Below are positions 26,772 to 36,761 of a DNA stretch of 64,000 nucleotides, piece by piece. The position numbers and the translations under genes were made by a program. This DNA comes from Oscillospiraceae bacterium (GTDB lineage Bacteria > Bacillota > Clostridia > Oscillospirales > Oscillospiraceae). Numbering within the stretch: position 1 is the first letter of the stretch; every line of letters begins with the position of its first letter. The DNA is taken from NCBI GenBank assembly GCA_017458335.1, contig JAFTFT010000009.1:18561-82560 (forward strand), in the 5' to 3' direction. The notes below the pieces were generated by a model. It had not been told where the DNA came from. It saw only the letters and a list, made by a program, of their open reading frames with translations, and ran no database searches.

Positions 26772-27641
26772 ATGAGAAGAACGATTGCAATGCTGCTGGC
26801 CGTGATGATGCTGTTTGCGCTGGGCGCTGCCCAGGCTTTTGCGGCCGATGCCGAAGTCCCCAGCGGCGTGGAGGACGGCGTCCTCACCATCGCCATGGAA
26901 TGTGCCTATGCCCCGTACAACTGGACTCAGACCGACGACTCGAACGGCGCCGTCCCCATCGCGAATGTCCCCGGCTCCTATGCCAATGGCTATGACGTCA
27001 TGATCGGCAAGAAGATCTGTGAAGCCAACGGCTGGGAACTCGAGGTCATCCAGTCCGACTGGGATTCGCTGGTTCCCGGTGTCCAGACCGGCACCTTTGA
27101 CGCCGTCATCGCCGGCCAGTCCATGACTGCCGAGCGCGCCGAGCAGGTCGACTTTGCCGGCCCCTACTTCTATGCCACCATTGTCTGCCTGACCAAGGCG
27201 GACAGCCCCCTGGCCTCTGCCACCGGAATCGCGGATCTCGCCGGACACAGCTGCACCGCGCAGATCGCCACCATCTGGTATGACACCTGCCTGCCCCAGA
27301 TCGAAGGCGCCAAGATCATGACCGCCGCCGAGACCGCCCCGGCCATGCTGATGGCGCTGGAGACCGACACGGTTGAGTTCGTCTGCACCGACATGCCCAC
27401 AGCCCAGGGCGCCGTGGCCGCCTATCCCGACATGGCGATTCTGGACTTCTCCGGCACGGACGGCGACTTCCAGTTCACCGAGCAGGAGCGCGCCGAGAAC
27501 GTCAACATCGGCGTCTCCATGATGAAGGGCAACACCGTTCTGAAGGAAGCCATCGACGAGGTGCTCTCTACCATGACGGCAGACGACTTCAACGACCTGA
27601 TGGCCGAGGCCATCTCCATCCAGCCCCTGAGCGAGGACTAA
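26772..27641 (+). CDS. ABC importer substrate-binding protein, probable lysine
   Basis: 289 residues. A signal peptide (MRRT, hydrophobic stretch, A-Q-A-F-A cleavage near residue 24) leads into a family-3 solute-binding domain: ECAYAPYNWTQ, GYDVMIGKKICEANGWELEV, FDAVIAGQSMTAERAEQVDF. There is no lipobox Cys, unusual for a Gram-positive binding protein. The lysine riboswitch upstream points to lysine as ligand (inference; the family also covers other polar amino acids). ATG 26772 has GAAAGGAAAAAC before it. The permease follows after 235 bases containing repeats and a hairpin. Confidence 0.9.
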   Translation: MRRTIAMLLAVMMLFALGAAQAFAADAEVPSGVEDGVLTIAMECAYAPYNWTQTDDSNGAVPIANVPGSYANGYDVMIGKKICEANGWELEVIQSDWDSLVPGVQTGTFDAVIAGQSMTAERAEQVDFAGPYFYATIVCLTKADSPLASATGIADLAGHSCTAQIATIWYDTCLPQIEGAKIMTAAETAPAMLMALETDTVEFVCTDMPTAQGAVAAYPDMAILDFSGTDGDFQFTEQERAENVNIGVSMMKGNTVLKEAIDEVLSTMTADDFNDLMAEAISIQPLSED

Positions 27642-27787
27642 GAGTCAGAGAACGGATTCTTCCCCGCCCCCCGGCGGGGAAGATGCACTGTGCCGACCGA
27701 CAGACCAGCCCCTGAGCGAGGATTAAGCTTCGAGGAAGCTGCGGTTTGCCGACCGACAGACCGGCCCCTGAGCGAGGATTAATCTTC
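27621..27787 (+). repeat. Repeated copies of the binding-protein gene's 3' end
   Basis: The last bases of the coding sequence (about 27622-27641, CCCCTGAGCGAGGACTAA) recur twice downstream inside two nearly identical 41-base units (27691-27731 and 27747-27787) that start TGCCGACCGACAGACC and end at ATTAAKCTTC. The units are 56 bases apart start to start, so they are not in the same reading frame. They look like partial duplications of the gene end. Confidence 0.8.
27662..27680. repeat. GC-rich palindrome CCCCGCC-GGCGGGG
   Basis: TCCCCGCC/GGCGGGGA hairpin in the gap between binding protein and permease genes. Similar palindromes lie at 26716-26731 and 57340-57362. Confidence 0.5.
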
Positions 27788-27818
27788 AGGGCAGAAAAAA
27801 CCATCCCAGAGCACAGAC

Positions 27819-27846
27819 GGGCGGGAGCTGAACTCCCGCCCTTTTG
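27819..27846 (+). terminator. Hairpin between binding-protein and permease genes
   Basis: GGGCGGGAG (27819-27827), loop CTGAA or similar, CTCCCGCCC (to about 27841), then TTTTG. A partial terminator here would give more binding protein than permease, or the hairpin may protect the upstream mRNA. Confidence 0.65.
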
Positions 27847-27876
27847 ACGACAGAACGGACAGTAAGGAGCAGACGC

Positions 27877-28725
27877 ATGAACAAGTTTGCACAGCTCGCG
27901 GCAGACATTACCAAGCTTTGGACCAAATACCACACGGCCTATTTAAGCGGGATTGAAAACACCCTGATTCTCGCCCTGGTGGGTACGGTGATCGGATGCC
28001 TGATCGGCTTTATCTGCGGCATTCTCAATACCATCCCGCGGCGGCCCAACGACCACCCGTTGAAGAAAGCTATCCTGGCTCTGGTCCGGGTGATCATCCG
28101 GATCTATGTGGAGGTCTTCCGCGGCACGCCGATGGTGCTGCAGGCGGTGTTCCTGTTCTACGGCCTGCCGTACTTTACGGACAACGCCGTGAAGTTCACG
28201 TCAGTCTGGGCGGCGGCCATCGTGGTTGTTTCCATCAACACGGGCGCATACATGGCCGAATCGGTCCGCGGCGGCATCATCTCCGTCGATCCCGGACAGA
28301 CCGAGGGCGCCATGGCCATCGGCATGACCCACGTGCAGACCATGACAAGCGTGATTCTACCCCAGGCGCTGCGCAACATCATGCCGCAGATCGGAAATAA
28401 CTTCATCATCAACGTGAAGGACACTTCCGTCATGTTCATCATCGGCTTCCCGGATTTCTTCGCCGCACACCGGGCTACGGTGGGCGCGAGCTACCTCTAC
28501 TTCCCCTCGGCTACGGTGGAGATGGTGGGCTATCTCACCATGACGCTGATCGCCTCCTTCCTGCTGCGCTGGGTGGAGAAGAAGATGGACGGCTCCGGCA
28601 ACTACGAACTGGTCCAGGAGGATCAGCTGACCATGACCGCCGGGACCTATCGCCATCCCGATAAAGGTACGCCCTTTGATGAGCGCAGCAAAGAGTACGA
28701 GAACAGAGAAAAGGAGGCGGAATAA
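27877..28725 (+). CDS. Amino-acid ABC transporter permease
   Basis: 282 residues with a HisM/GlnP-type permease: N-terminal [20 protein letters not shown], the [10 protein letters not shown] motif, and the EAA loop (about residues 140-170, [20 protein letters not shown]) that contacts the ATPase. About five helices. RBS AAGGAG seven bases before ATG 27877. It is followed one base later by the ATPase gene. Predicted to carry lysine because of the riboswitch. Confidence 0.93.
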   Translation: MNKFAQLAADITKLWTKYHTAYLSGIENTLILALVGTVIGCLIGFICGILNTIPRRPNDHPLKKAILALVRVIIRIYVEVFRGTPMVLQAVFLFYGLPYFTDNAVKFTSVWAAAIVVVSINTGAYMAESVRGGIISVDPGQTEGAMAIGMTHVQTMTSVILPQALRNIMPQIGNNFIINVKDTSVMFIIGFPDFFAAHRATVGASYLYFPSATVEMVGYLTMTLIASFLLRWVEKKMDGSGNYELVQEDQLTMTAGTYRHPDKGTPFDERSKEYENREKEAE

Positions 28726-28726
28726 G

Positions 28727-29464
28727 ATGCAGGACTTAATTCTGCAGATCAATCATCTGTCCAAATCCTTCGGCTCCCATGAGGTTCTCAAGGACATCGA
28801 CTTTACCGTCAGCCACGGCGATGTCATCAGCATCATCGGCGCCTCCGGCTCCGGAAAATCCACCCTGCTGCGCTGCGTTAATCTCCTGGAGACCCCCACG
28901 TCCGGAGAGATTCTCTATCACGGGAAAAACGTCCTGCAGCGAGGAACGAACCCGGCGGAATACCGGGCCCATGTGGGCATGGTGTTCCAGTCCTTCAATC
29001 TCTTCAACAACATGACCGTCCTGGAAAACTGCATGGTGGGCCAGATCAAGGTCCTGAAGCGGGATAAAACCGAGGCCAGGGAGCACGCCATGCACTATCT
29101 GGAAAAGGTTGGCATGACCCCGTATATCAACGCCCGCCCGCGGCAGATTTCAGGCGGCCAGAAGCAGCGCGTCGCCATTGCCCGCGCCATGGCGATGGAC
29201 CCGGAGGTGCTGCTGTTTGACGAGCCGACCTCGGCCCTGGACCCGGAGATGGTCGGGGAAGTTCTGACCGTCATGAAGGATCTCGCGGAGAGCGGCATGA
29301 CGATGCTGGTCGTCACCCACGAGATGGCCTTTGCACGGGACGTGAGCAGACGGGTTGTCTACATGAACGGCGGCGTGATCTGTGAGCAGGGGAGCCCGGA
29401 GGAAATCTTTGGAAACCCCAGAAAGCAGGAGACCATCGACTTTCTCTCCCGGTTCAGAGGCTGA
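28727..29464 (+). CDS. Amino-acid ABC transporter ATPase
   Basis: 245 residues, GlnQ/HisP type: Walker [11 protein letters not shown]-loop FQSFNLF, signature ISGGQKQR, Walker [13 protein letters not shown] and switch His in [11 protein letters not shown]. It powers the importer with the preceding permease. ATG 28727 has AAGGAGG upstream and begins one base after the permease stop. Confidence 0.95.
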   Translation: MQDLILQINHLSKSFGSHEVLKDIDFTVSHGDVISIIGASGSGKSTLLRCVNLLETPTSGEILYHGKNVLQRGTNPAEYRAHVGMVFQSFNLFNNMTVLENCMVGQIKVLKRDKTEAREHAMHYLEKVGMTPYINARPRQISGGQKQRVAIARAMAMDPEVLLFDEPTSALDPEMVGEVLTVMKDLAESGMTMLVVTHEMAFARDVSRRVVYMNGGVICEQGSPEEIFGNPRKQETIDFLSRFRG

Positions 29465-29483
29465 ACTGCGTCAGAGACAAAGG

Positions 29484-29524
29484 CTGCGGAGCCGGCGGAT
29501 GTTATTGATTCCGCCGGCTTCGCA
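29484..29524. terminator. Terminator after the ABC importer operon
   Basis: TGCGGAGCCGGCGGA pairs with TCCGCCGGCTTCGCA, a long GC-rich hairpin with an AT-rich loop. It contains the -35 element of the next promoter. The following T-run is short (TGTTAT). Confidence 0.7.
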
Positions 29525-29533
29525 TGTTATACT
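29505..29533 (+). promoter_or_regulatory. Promoter of the RyR-domain gene
   Basis: TTGATT at 29505-29510 and TATACT at 29528-29533, spacer 17, overlapping the upstream terminator hairpin. The leader to the start codon is about 90 bases. Confidence 0.75.
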
Positions 29534-29627
29534 GCTTAACGGAAACGATTGTCCGGCGAGGTAAATCTCCCCGCACTTCACTAAAGGGTATTTCATCAAA
29601 TTCATCAATCTGAACGGAGGCATGCGG

Positions 29628-31502
29628 ATGCTCCCAATTCTGAGTCTGATTCTGTCGGCGCTGGTGTTCTTCGCCATGATCCTCGGCCTGGTGCTCAAAC
29701 CGGCTGCCGCCCGGCGGCTGAGCGCGGTATTTATGACGATTGCCGTGGTCGGCGGACTGATCATCTACGGCATCGGGTACGCAGAGGCGCTGGAAGGCAG
29801 CCTGGCCCTGACCGTGATCCGTACGCCGATGACCGTCATTCGCATGTTCATCGGCGTCAACGACCTGGATACCATCAAAAACACAACACCGGTATCGACC
29901 CAGGCAGGTCTGATTGTCTTCTGGGTGGTACACCTGATGGCCTTCTATTCCATGGCCAGCGCCGCCATGTACACCATCGGCGCGGGACTGCTGCGTTATC
30001 TGCGCTTTGTGCTGGCCCGCCACGGGGACCTTACGCTGATCTACGGCATCAATGAAAAAAGCGTCACGCTTGGACGCGAATGTGTTTCTGCCGGAAAGAC
30101 TTCGGTGGTTTTTATCGCGGAGAGCGCGGACGAAGCGGCGGTGAATGATCTGAACACGGCGGGCATGTCCGTCCTGACCGGAAGCGCGGCGGTACGGTCC
30201 GAAAAGCCCGTGATCCGGAAATTGCGGATCCGGAAACGGAAGCTCACGGTCTATGCGCTCGATCAGGCGGAAGATGAGAATCTGTTCTATGCGCTGCGCC
30301 TGAAGGACGCGCTGGAGAAGGCCGGGGTTCCGGCGAAAAACACCCAGATCACGCTGCCCGGCGCGGAGGATATTCTGGCGCCGATGCTGCAGGTCTCGGA
30401 AGAGCGCTACGGCTTCGGATATGTCAATGTGTTCGATTCGGCCGATCTGGCGGCGCGGGCACTGATTCGCACCTGCCCGCCCTGGAACTTCATGCACTTT
30501 GACACGGAGGGAAGGGCGACAGAAGACTTCGACTGTGTGGTGGCGGGCTTCGGCCGGCACGGACAGGCGGCGCTGAAGAAACTTGTCATGAACGGGCAGT
30601 TTGCCGGAAGCACGTTTCACGCGGCAGTGTTCTCGCCGAACGTGGAGAATGAATCGGGCTTCCTGGAGGCGGACAGCCCGGAACTGCTGCGGCAGTATGA
30701 CATCCGGCGCATTGCGGCGGATGCCCGGAGCAGTATGTTTTACGACCATATCCGCTCTCATTTGGGGAGCCTCAAGATGATCGTGATCTGCACCGGAGAT
30801 GAAGTGATGAACCGGGAGATTTCAGACAATCTGATGCTGTTCCTCCGGCGGAATCACGCGGAACGGATCTGTGTCGTACAGTGTGACAACAGCGGCGTCC
30901 GCTATCAGGAGACGGTGGGCAAGCCGGTTGTCCGGACGGAGATCTGTTCGCTGGACTATCTCTCCGCGAAAGAGGCGGACCGGCTGGCAATCCTGCTCAA
31001 CAGCACCTATGACAACTCGGACCGGAGCGACTGGGAGAAATGGATGGCCTGCGACAGCTTCGGGAAGATGTCCTCCAGGGCCTCGGCGGACTTCCTCCCG
31101 GCCTTCATTCGCATCTCCGGCAGCAGCAGGGAAGATATCCTGGCCGGAACCTGGAATCCGGACAGCGCGCTTCAGCAGGTGCTGGGGCAGACGGAGCATC
31201 TCCGCTGGTGTGCATTCCATTATGCGATGGGCTATGTCCCGATGAGCCGGATGGAGTTTGAAGCCAACGCCGAGGCCTTCTCCCGGCTGCAGGCGGAGGG
31301 GAAGCACCCAGGATTCCGGATTTCAAAGAATCCGCAGGAGAGAAAACATGCCTGCCTCATCCCCTGGGAGGAGCTGGACAGGCTTTCGGAGGAGGAAAAC
31401 CGCGCAACCGGGCGGAATGTGGACTACAAACAGATCGACATCAACAATGTCCTGGCCCTGCCGAAACTCCTGCGCGCGGAAGAGGATGCCGCCAAAAAGT
31501 AA
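29628..31502 (+). CDS. Membrane protein with Rossmann (TrkA-N-like) and RyR domains
   Basis: 624 residues. Three or four N-terminal hydrophobic segments (about 1-25, 34-55, 90-120) are followed by two Rossmann-like regions: GDLTLIYGINEKSVTLGREC (about 130-150) and VVAGFGRHGQAALK (about 304), resembling the nucleotide-binding TrkA-N/RCK fold. Residues about 520-615 match the RyR domain: TEHLRWCAFHYAMGY, KHACLIPWEELDRLSEEEN and a final VDYKQIDINNV. Bacterial RyR domains are thought to recognise nucleotides or related ligands. The whole could be a ligand-gated membrane sensor or channel regulator; this is inference. ATG 29628 has GGAGG seven bases before it, better than ATG 29622. Confidence 0.75.
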   Translation: MLPILSLILSALVFFAMILGLVLKPAAARRLSAVFMTIAVVGGLIIYGIGYAEALEGSLALTVIRTPMTVIRMFIGVNDLDTIKNTTPVSTQAGLIVFWVVHLMAFYSMASAAMYTIGAGLLRYLRFVLARHGDLTLIYGINEKSVTLGRECVSAGKTSVVFIAESADEAAVNDLNTAGMSVLTGSAAVRSEKPVIRKLRIRKRKLTVYALDQAEDENLFYALRLKDALEKAGVPAKNTQITLPGAEDILAPMLQVSEERYGFGYVNVFDSADLAARALIRTCPPWNFMHFDTEGRATEDFDCVVAGFGRHGQAALKKLVMNGQFAGSTFHAAVFSPNVENESGFLEADSPELLRQYDIRRIAADARSSMFYDHIRSHLGSLKMIVICTGDEVMNREISDNLMLFLRRNHAERICVVQCDNSGVRYQETVGKPVVRTEICSLDYLSAKEADRLAILLNSTYDNSDRSDWEKWMACDSFGKMSSRASADFLPAFIRISGSSREDILAGTWNPDSALQQVLGQTEHLRWCAFHYAMGYVPMSRMEFEANAEAFSRLQAEGKHPGFRISKNPQERKHACLIPWEELDRLSEEENRATGRNVDYKQIDINNVLALPKLLRAEEDAAKK

Positions 31503-31524
31503 AGAAGCGGATGCCGCAACCGGA

Positions 31525-31550
31525 AAACACCGACGGGATCGGTGTTTTTC
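31525..31550 (+). terminator. Terminator after the RyR-domain gene
   Basis: AAAACACCGA (31525-31534), loop CGGGA, TCGGTGTTTT (31540-31549), then T and CGCATTTT. Confidence 0.9.
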
Positions 31551-31581
31551 GCATTTTCGACATGAATTCACAGACTCTTTA

Positions 31582-31610
31582 TTGCAACGGGAGGAAAAAG
31601 AGCGTATAAT
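31582..31610 (+). promoter_or_regulatory. Promoter of uvrA
   Basis: TTGCAA at 31582-31587 and TATAAT at 31605-31610, spacer 17, 40 bases before the uvrA start. No DinR/LexA-type box was noticed. Confidence 0.75.
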
Positions 31611-31649
31611 AAAACAGTTACAGAATAAGCAGGTAAGGAACCGAAACCC

Positions 31650-34484
31650 ATGCAGGAAAACATCGTTATCAAAGGCGCGAGAGAGAACAACCTCAAAAAC
31701 ATCAATGTGGAGATTCCGCGGGACAGGCTGACGGTCGTCACAGGCCTCTCCGGGAGCGGAAAATCCAGCCTGGCGTTTGATACCATCTATGCCGAAGGGC
31801 AGCGCCGTTATGTGGAGAGCCTCAGCTCCTATGCAAGAATGTTCCTCGGACAGATGGACAAGCCCGATGTGGACTCCATCGACGGACTCTCGCCGGCCAT
31901 TTCCATTGATCAGAAAACCACGTCAAAGAATCCCCGTTCCACCGTGGGCACGGTGACGGAGATCTATGACTATCTGCGTTTGCTGTATGCGCGCATCGGG
32001 ATTCCGCACTGCCCGAAGTGCGGGCGTGAGATCCGCCAGCAGACCGTGGACCAGATCGTCGACCGTCTGATGCAGCTTCCCGAGGGAACCCGGTTCTCTC
32101 TGCTGGCGCCGGTGGTGCGCGGCAAGAAGGGCGAGCATAAAAAGATCCTGGAGGACGCGAAGCGCTCCGGCTATGTCCGCGCCCGGGTGGACGGACTGGT
32201 CTATGACCTGGCGGAAGAGATCCCGCTGGACAAAAACAAAAAGCACACCATCGAGGTCATCGTGGACCGGATCGCCGTCAAGGACAGCATCCGGCGCCGC
32301 CTTACGGACTCCGCCGAAACGGCGCTGAGCCTCTCCGGCGGCCTGTTGACGGCAGAACTGAAGGACACGGAAGAGGAACTCAGCTTTTCCCAGAATTACG
32401 CATGTCCGGACTGCGGAATCTCGCTGGAAGAGATTACGCCGCGGCTGTTTTCCTTCAACAACCCCCACGGGGCCTGCCCGACCTGCTCGGGCCTTGGAAT
32501 TCAAATGCTGATTGACCCGGAGCTCATCATGCCAAACCGCAAGCTCAGCATCGAAAACGGCGGCATCAACGCCTCGGGCTGGGGGAATGTCAAGTCGGAC
32601 GGCATCTCCAAGATGTACTTTGACGCGATGGCGAAAAAATACCATTTCAAGCTCTCCGACCCCATCGAGACCCTTTCTCCGGAGGCAATCGACGCGATCC
32701 TCTACGGGACGAAGGGAGAGCCGCTGCAGCTTCGCTATGAAAAGGCAGACGGCCACGGCGTGATTAAGAGAGAATTCGAGGGCATTGTCCCGAACCTGGA
32801 ACGGCGCTACCGCGAGACCCAGAGCCCCGGAATGCGGGCGGAGATCGAATCCTGCATGTCCGAGACACCCTGCCCCGCCTGCGGAGGGCAGCGCCTGAAG
32901 CAGACGGCCCTGGCCGTGACGGTGGGAGGTAAAAACATCGCCGAACTTACAAGGCTCTCGGTGGTGAACGCGGCGGAATTCCTGAACGGCCTGACCCTCA
33001 CGCCGAAGGAGCAGCTGATCGCGGCCCAGATCATCAAGGAAATCCGCAGCCGGCTGGAGTTTTTAAGCAGCGTGGGCCTCGGCTATCTGACGCTCTCCCG
33101 CGCTTCCGGAACGCTCTCGGGCGGCGAGAGCCAGCGGATCCGCCTGGCGACCCAGATCGGATCCAGCCTGATGGGCGTGCTGTATATCCTGGACGAACCC
33201 AGCATCGGCCTGCACCAGCGTGACAACGCCAAGCTCCTGAAGACCCTGTACCGGCTGCGCGACCTGGGAAATACCCTGGTTGTGGTGGAGCATGACGAAG
33301 AGACCATGCGCGCGGCGGACCATGTCATCGACATCGGCCCGGGCGCCGGCATCAACGGCGGAAAGGTGGTCTGCGCGGGAACGGTGGACGATCTCTGCGC
33401 CTGCCCCGAGTCGGTCACCGGCCAGTATCTCAGCGGTAGAAAGAAGATCCCCGTTCCCACGGCGCGCCGGCAGGGGAACGGACATGAGCTCGTCATCCGC
33501 GGCGCGGCGGAGCACAACCTGAAGGGAATCGACGTGCGCTTCCCCCTGGGCGAACTGATCTGTGTCACCGGCGTGTCCGGGAGCGGGAAGTCCTCCCTGA
33601 TTCAGGAGATTCTCTACAAGGTCCTGGCCTCGGAAAAGAACCGGGCCAAGGTACATCCGGGAAAGTACGACAGCATCGAGGGCCTGGACTTTGTCGACAA
33701 GGTGATCGCGCTGGACCAGAGTCCCATCGGACGGACGCCCCGGTCCAACCCCGCGACCTATACGGGCCTGTTTGACGACATCCGGAACCTCTTCGCCTCC
33801 ACCCAGGACGCGCGGCTGCGCGGCTACAGCCAGGGGCGGTTCTCCTTCAACACGAAGGGCGGACGCTGTGAGGCCTGCTCCGGCGACGGCCTTGTGAAGA
33901 TCGAGATGCATTTTCTTCCGGATGTGTATGTCCCCTGCGAGGTCTGCGGCGGACGCCGCTACAACCGGGAGACGCTGGAAGTGCGCTATAAGGGGAAAAA
34001 TATCTCCGAAGTCCTGGATATGACCGTGGAGGAAGCCCTCGGCTTCTTTACCAACCAGGAAAAGATCCGCGACCGGCTCCAGACACTCTATGATGTGGGC
34101 CTCGGCTACATCAAGCTGGGCCAGTCCAGTACGACGCTCTCCGGCGGCGAGGCCCAGCGGGTCAAGCTCGCGACGGAGCTTTCGAAGCGGGCCACGGGGC
34201 GAACGGTCTATATCCTGGACGAGCCGACCACGGGCCTGCATGTGGCGGATGTCCACCGTCTGACGGACATCCTGTCGCGCCTGACCGACGCGGGGAACAC
34301 CGTCATCGTGATTGAACACAACCTGGACGTCATCAAGGTCGCCGACCATATTATCGATCTGGGCCCCGAGGGCGGCGACGAGGGCGGCGAGCTGGTCTTT
34401 GCCGGCACGCCGGAAGACTGTGCCCGCTGTGAGGCAAGTTACACCGGTCAGTACCTGAAACAGGTGCTTGACCCGGAAGAATAA
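31650..34484 (+). CDS. uvrA: Excinuclease ABC subunit A
   Basis: 944 residues, full length. Two ABC ATPase modules: Walker [10 protein letters not shown] (about residue 31) and GVSGSGKSS (about 640), signatures TLSGGESQR and TLSGGEAQR. Zinc-binding pairs CPKCG, CPDC/CPTC, CPAC and CEAC/CEVC are all present. UvrA dimers scan DNA for bulky damage and load UvrB. uvrB is not adjacent, and the next gene is recD2, 36 bases on. Confidence 0.98.
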   Translation: MQENIVIKGARENNLKNINVEIPRDRLTVVTGLSGSGKSSLAFDTIYAEGQRRYVESLSSYARMFLGQMDKPDVDSIDGLSPAISIDQKTTSKNPRSTVGTVTEIYDYLRLLYARIGIPHCPKCGREIRQQTVDQIVDRLMQLPEGTRFSLLAPVVRGKKGEHKKILEDAKRSGYVRARVDGLVYDLAEEIPLDKNKKHTIEVIVDRIAVKDSIRRRLTDSAETALSLSGGLLTAELKDTEEELSFSQNYACPDCGISLEEITPRLFSFNNPHGACPTCSGLGIQMLIDPELIMPNRKLSIENGGINASGWGNVKSDGISKMYFDAMAKKYHFKLSDPIETLSPEAIDAILYGTKGEPLQLRYEKADGHGVIKREFEGIVPNLERRYRETQSPGMRAEIESCMSETPCPACGGQRLKQTALAVTVGGKNIAELTRLSVVNAAEFLNGLTLTPKEQLIAAQIIKEIRSRLEFLSSVGLGYLTLSRASGTLSGGESQRIRLATQIGSSLMGVLYILDEPSIGLHQRDNAKLLKTLYRLRDLGNTLVVVEHDEETMRAADHVIDIGPGAGINGGKVVCAGTVDDLCACPESVTGQYLSGRKKIPVPTARRQGNGHELVIRGAAEHNLKGIDVRFPLGELICVTGVSGSGKSSLIQEILYKVLASEKNRAKVHPGKYDSIEGLDFVDKVIALDQSPIGRTPRSNPATYTGLFDDIRNLFASTQDARLRGYSQGRFSFNTKGGRCEACSGDGLVKIEMHFLPDVYVPCEVCGGRRYNRETLEVRYKGKNISEVLDMTVEEALGFFTNQEKIRDRLQTLYDVGLGYIKLGQSSTTLSGGEAQRVKLATELSKRATGRTVYILDEPTTGLHVADVHRLTDILSRLTDAGNTVIVIEHNLDVIKVADHIIDLGPEGGDEGGELVFAGTPEDCARCEASYTGQYLKQVLDPEE

Positions 34485-34520
34485 AAAAACCAGTGAAAAT
34501 GGGGAGTCAGGAAATCTGCC

Positions 34521-36761
34521 GTGGATACGAGGATCAACCAGGAAGCGAATCACGAAGATGAGATCGACGTACTCAGCTGTACGGTCCGGAGCGTCATCTA
34601 CTGCAACGAGGAAAACGGTTATGCCGTGCTGAGCGTGACCGATACCGACGGCGCGGAGCAGAAGATGACGGGGACCTTCCCCTATGCGTGGCCGGGAGAG
34701 ACCATCACGGCCTACGGGCACTGGGGCATGCACGGAACCTACGGGCGGCAGTTCGAGGCCGAGTCTTCGGAGCGCAGCACGCCGGAGGACGAGCGCTCCA
34801 TGTTCTCGTATCTGGCATCCGGCGCGGTCAAGGGAATCGGCCCGGTGATGGCGGGACAGATCGTTGAGCGTTTCGGAAAGAGCGCGCTGCGCGTTCTGGA
34901 AGAGGAACCCATGCTGCTGACCGAAATCCGCGGGATCAGCCTGAACAAAGCGGAGAAAATTGCGAAGGAATTCAGACGGCAGGCCGGCCTGAAGAAGCTG
35001 GTGCTTCTGCTGAGCGCTTCCGGGATTGCCCCGGAATACGCGGTCCGGCTGTATCGGTTCTTCGGCGAGAACGCGCTGGAGCTGCTGAAGGAAAATCCCT
35101 ATCTGCTGACCGTCGACGGGATCGGCGCCCCCTTTGCGGCGGCGGACCGTCTGGCCGAGGAACTGGGGATCGAGGATGCGGATCCGAACCGGATCCGTGC
35201 CGGCGTCACCTTTGTCCTGCGCCACAACGAACACAACGGACACTGCTTCATCCCCTGGGCGAAGCTTTGTACCGCGGCGGCTCAGCAGCTGCAGCTGGAG
35301 CAGGGGGACATCGCCTCGGTGATGGAAGACATGGCGGAACAGGGAGACCTGGTCCGTGACCCGATCGCCGGACAGGACGCCTGTTACCTGCCTGACATGT
35401 ACCGGGCGGAGAAGGAGACCGCCGAGCGGATCTCGGCCATGGTCCGGAAGCTGCCCGAAACGACACTCGACCTGGATCAGCTGATTGAGGAGTGCGAAGC
35501 GGAACAGGGGATGCATTTTGCCGAGCAGCAGAAACAGATTCTGCGCTACGCGCTGCAAAACCGCATTCTCGCCGTGACGGGCGGCCCCGGCACGGGGAAG
35601 ACCACCTCGCTGCGCGCGGTGCTGAAGCTCTATGACCGGCTGGGACTCAGAACCCTGCTGGCCGCCCCCACGGGACGCGCCGCAAAGCGCATGACGGAGC
35701 TTACGGGAGCGGAAGCGGCCACCATCCACCGGATGCTGGGCGCGAAGCTTTCCGAGGACAGTCTGGAGCTTATCTTTACGAAAAACGCCGAGGATCCTCT
35801 GCAATGCGACGCGTTGATCATCGATGAATGTTCCATGGTGGACATCCGGCTGATGCACGCTCTGCTGAAAGCCTTACCGGCCTCTGCCCGCCTGATGCTG
35901 GTGGGAGACGCGGCGCAGCTGCCCGCGGTAGGCCCGGGCGATGTGTTCTCGGCCATCCTGCGCAGCGAGGCGGTGCCTTCGGTGATGCTGACGGAGATCT
36001 TCCGCCAGCGGGAGAGCAGCCGCATCGTACGCAACGCACACTTGATCAACCGCGGTGAGCACCCGAATCTCTCGGAGAACGCGGGCGATTTCTTCCGGCT
36101 GCAGCGCATGCAGGCCGGCTCCGTTGCGGAGACGGTGGTGGAACTGTGCAGTACCCGCCTCCCGAAAAAGATGCAGATTCCGCCGGAGGAGATTCAGGTC
36201 CTGGCCCCCACCAGAAAAGGGGACTGCGGCACGGCGGCTCTGAACAGGCTCCTGCAGGCGGCCCTGAATCCTCCCGCGCCGGAGAAAAAGGAGCGTCCCG
36301 TCGGGGATGTGATTTTCCGGGAAGGAGACCGCCTGATCCAGAACCGCAACGACTATAACGTGCTCTGGAAAAGCGCGGACGGGAGCAGCGGGCTCGGCGT
36401 GTTCAACGGAGACATCGGACTTCTGAAGGAGATCAATGTCGAGGACCAGACGATGACGGTGGACTTCGACGGCCGCGAGGCAACGTATGATTTTGAGTCG
36501 CTGGGCGATCTGGAGCATGCCTGGGCACTCACGGTGCACAAGTCTCAGGGCTCGGAATACCGGGCGGTGATTCTGGCGCTGACGGATTCCTCCCGGCGGT
36601 TGCTGACGCGTACGGTCCTGTACACCGCGGTAACCCGGGCGAGGGAGCTGCTCATCATGGTAGGAAATGAGAACATTGCCTTTCGCATGATTGACAACGT
36701 CGCCCCGAGCCGCCGCTATAATGCCCTGCGCATCCGCATCCGCGAGGCCTGCGGAAAATGA
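34521..36761 (+). CDS. recD2: RecD2-family 5'-3' DNA helicase
   Basis: 746 residues, the RecD2 size. An N-terminal OB/helix-hairpin-helix region (GPVMAGQIVERFG, ITEIRGISLNKAEKIA-like sequence around 105-150) precedes an SF1B helicase core: Walker A GGPGTGKTT (about 355), LIIDECSMVD (about 433), GDAAQLPAVGPGD and TVHKSQGSEYRAV (about 672). RecD2 works without RecBC in genome maintenance. Start is GTG 34521. The comF start overlaps its stop (ATGA). Confidence 0.95.
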   Translation: MDTRINQEANHEDEIDVLSCTVRSVIYCNEENGYAVLSVTDTDGAEQKMTGTFPYAWPGETITAYGHWGMHGTYGRQFEAESSERSTPEDERSMFSYLASGAVKGIGPVMAGQIVERFGKSALRVLEEEPMLLTEIRGISLNKAEKIAKEFRRQAGLKKLVLLLSASGIAPEYAVRLYRFFGENALELLKENPYLLTVDGIGAPFAAADRLAEELGIEDADPNRIRAGVTFVLRHNEHNGHCFIPWAKLCTAAAQQLQLEQGDIASVMEDMAEQGDLVRDPIAGQDACYLPDMYRAEKETAERISAMVRKLPETTLDLDQLIEECEAEQGMHFAEQQKQILRYALQNRILAVTGGPGTGKTTSLRAVLKLYDRLGLRTLLAAPTGRAAKRMTELTGAEAATIHRMLGAKLSEDSLELIFTKNAEDPLQCDALIIDECSMVDIRLMHALLKALPASARLMLVGDAAQLPAVGPGDVFSAILRSEAVPSVMLTEIFRQRESSRIVRNAHLINRGEHPNLSENAGDFFRLQRMQAGSVAETVVELCSTRLPKKMQIPPEEIQVLAPTRKGDCGTAALNRLLQAALNPPAPEKKERPVGDVIFREGDRLIQNRNDYNVLWKSADGSSGLGVFNGDIGLLKEINVEDQTMTVDFDGREATYDFESLGDLEHAWALTVHKSQGSEYRAVILALTDSSRRLLTRTVLYTAVTRARELLIMVGNENIAFRMIDNVAPSRRYNALRIRIREACGK

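Noticed and set aside
27691-27787. Two 41-base repeats as a CRISPR-like array
   Set aside because: Only two copies, a 15-base gap, and they derive from the end of the adjacent gene; no cas genes.
33063-35858. 931-codon open frame on the minus strand opposite uvrA and recD2
   Set aside because: It lies fully antisense to two clear genes, has no family features or sensible ribosome site, and is explained by GC-rich codon usage. The same holds for long antisense frames at 12891-14510, 37416-39014, 39505-41790 and 41841-43991.
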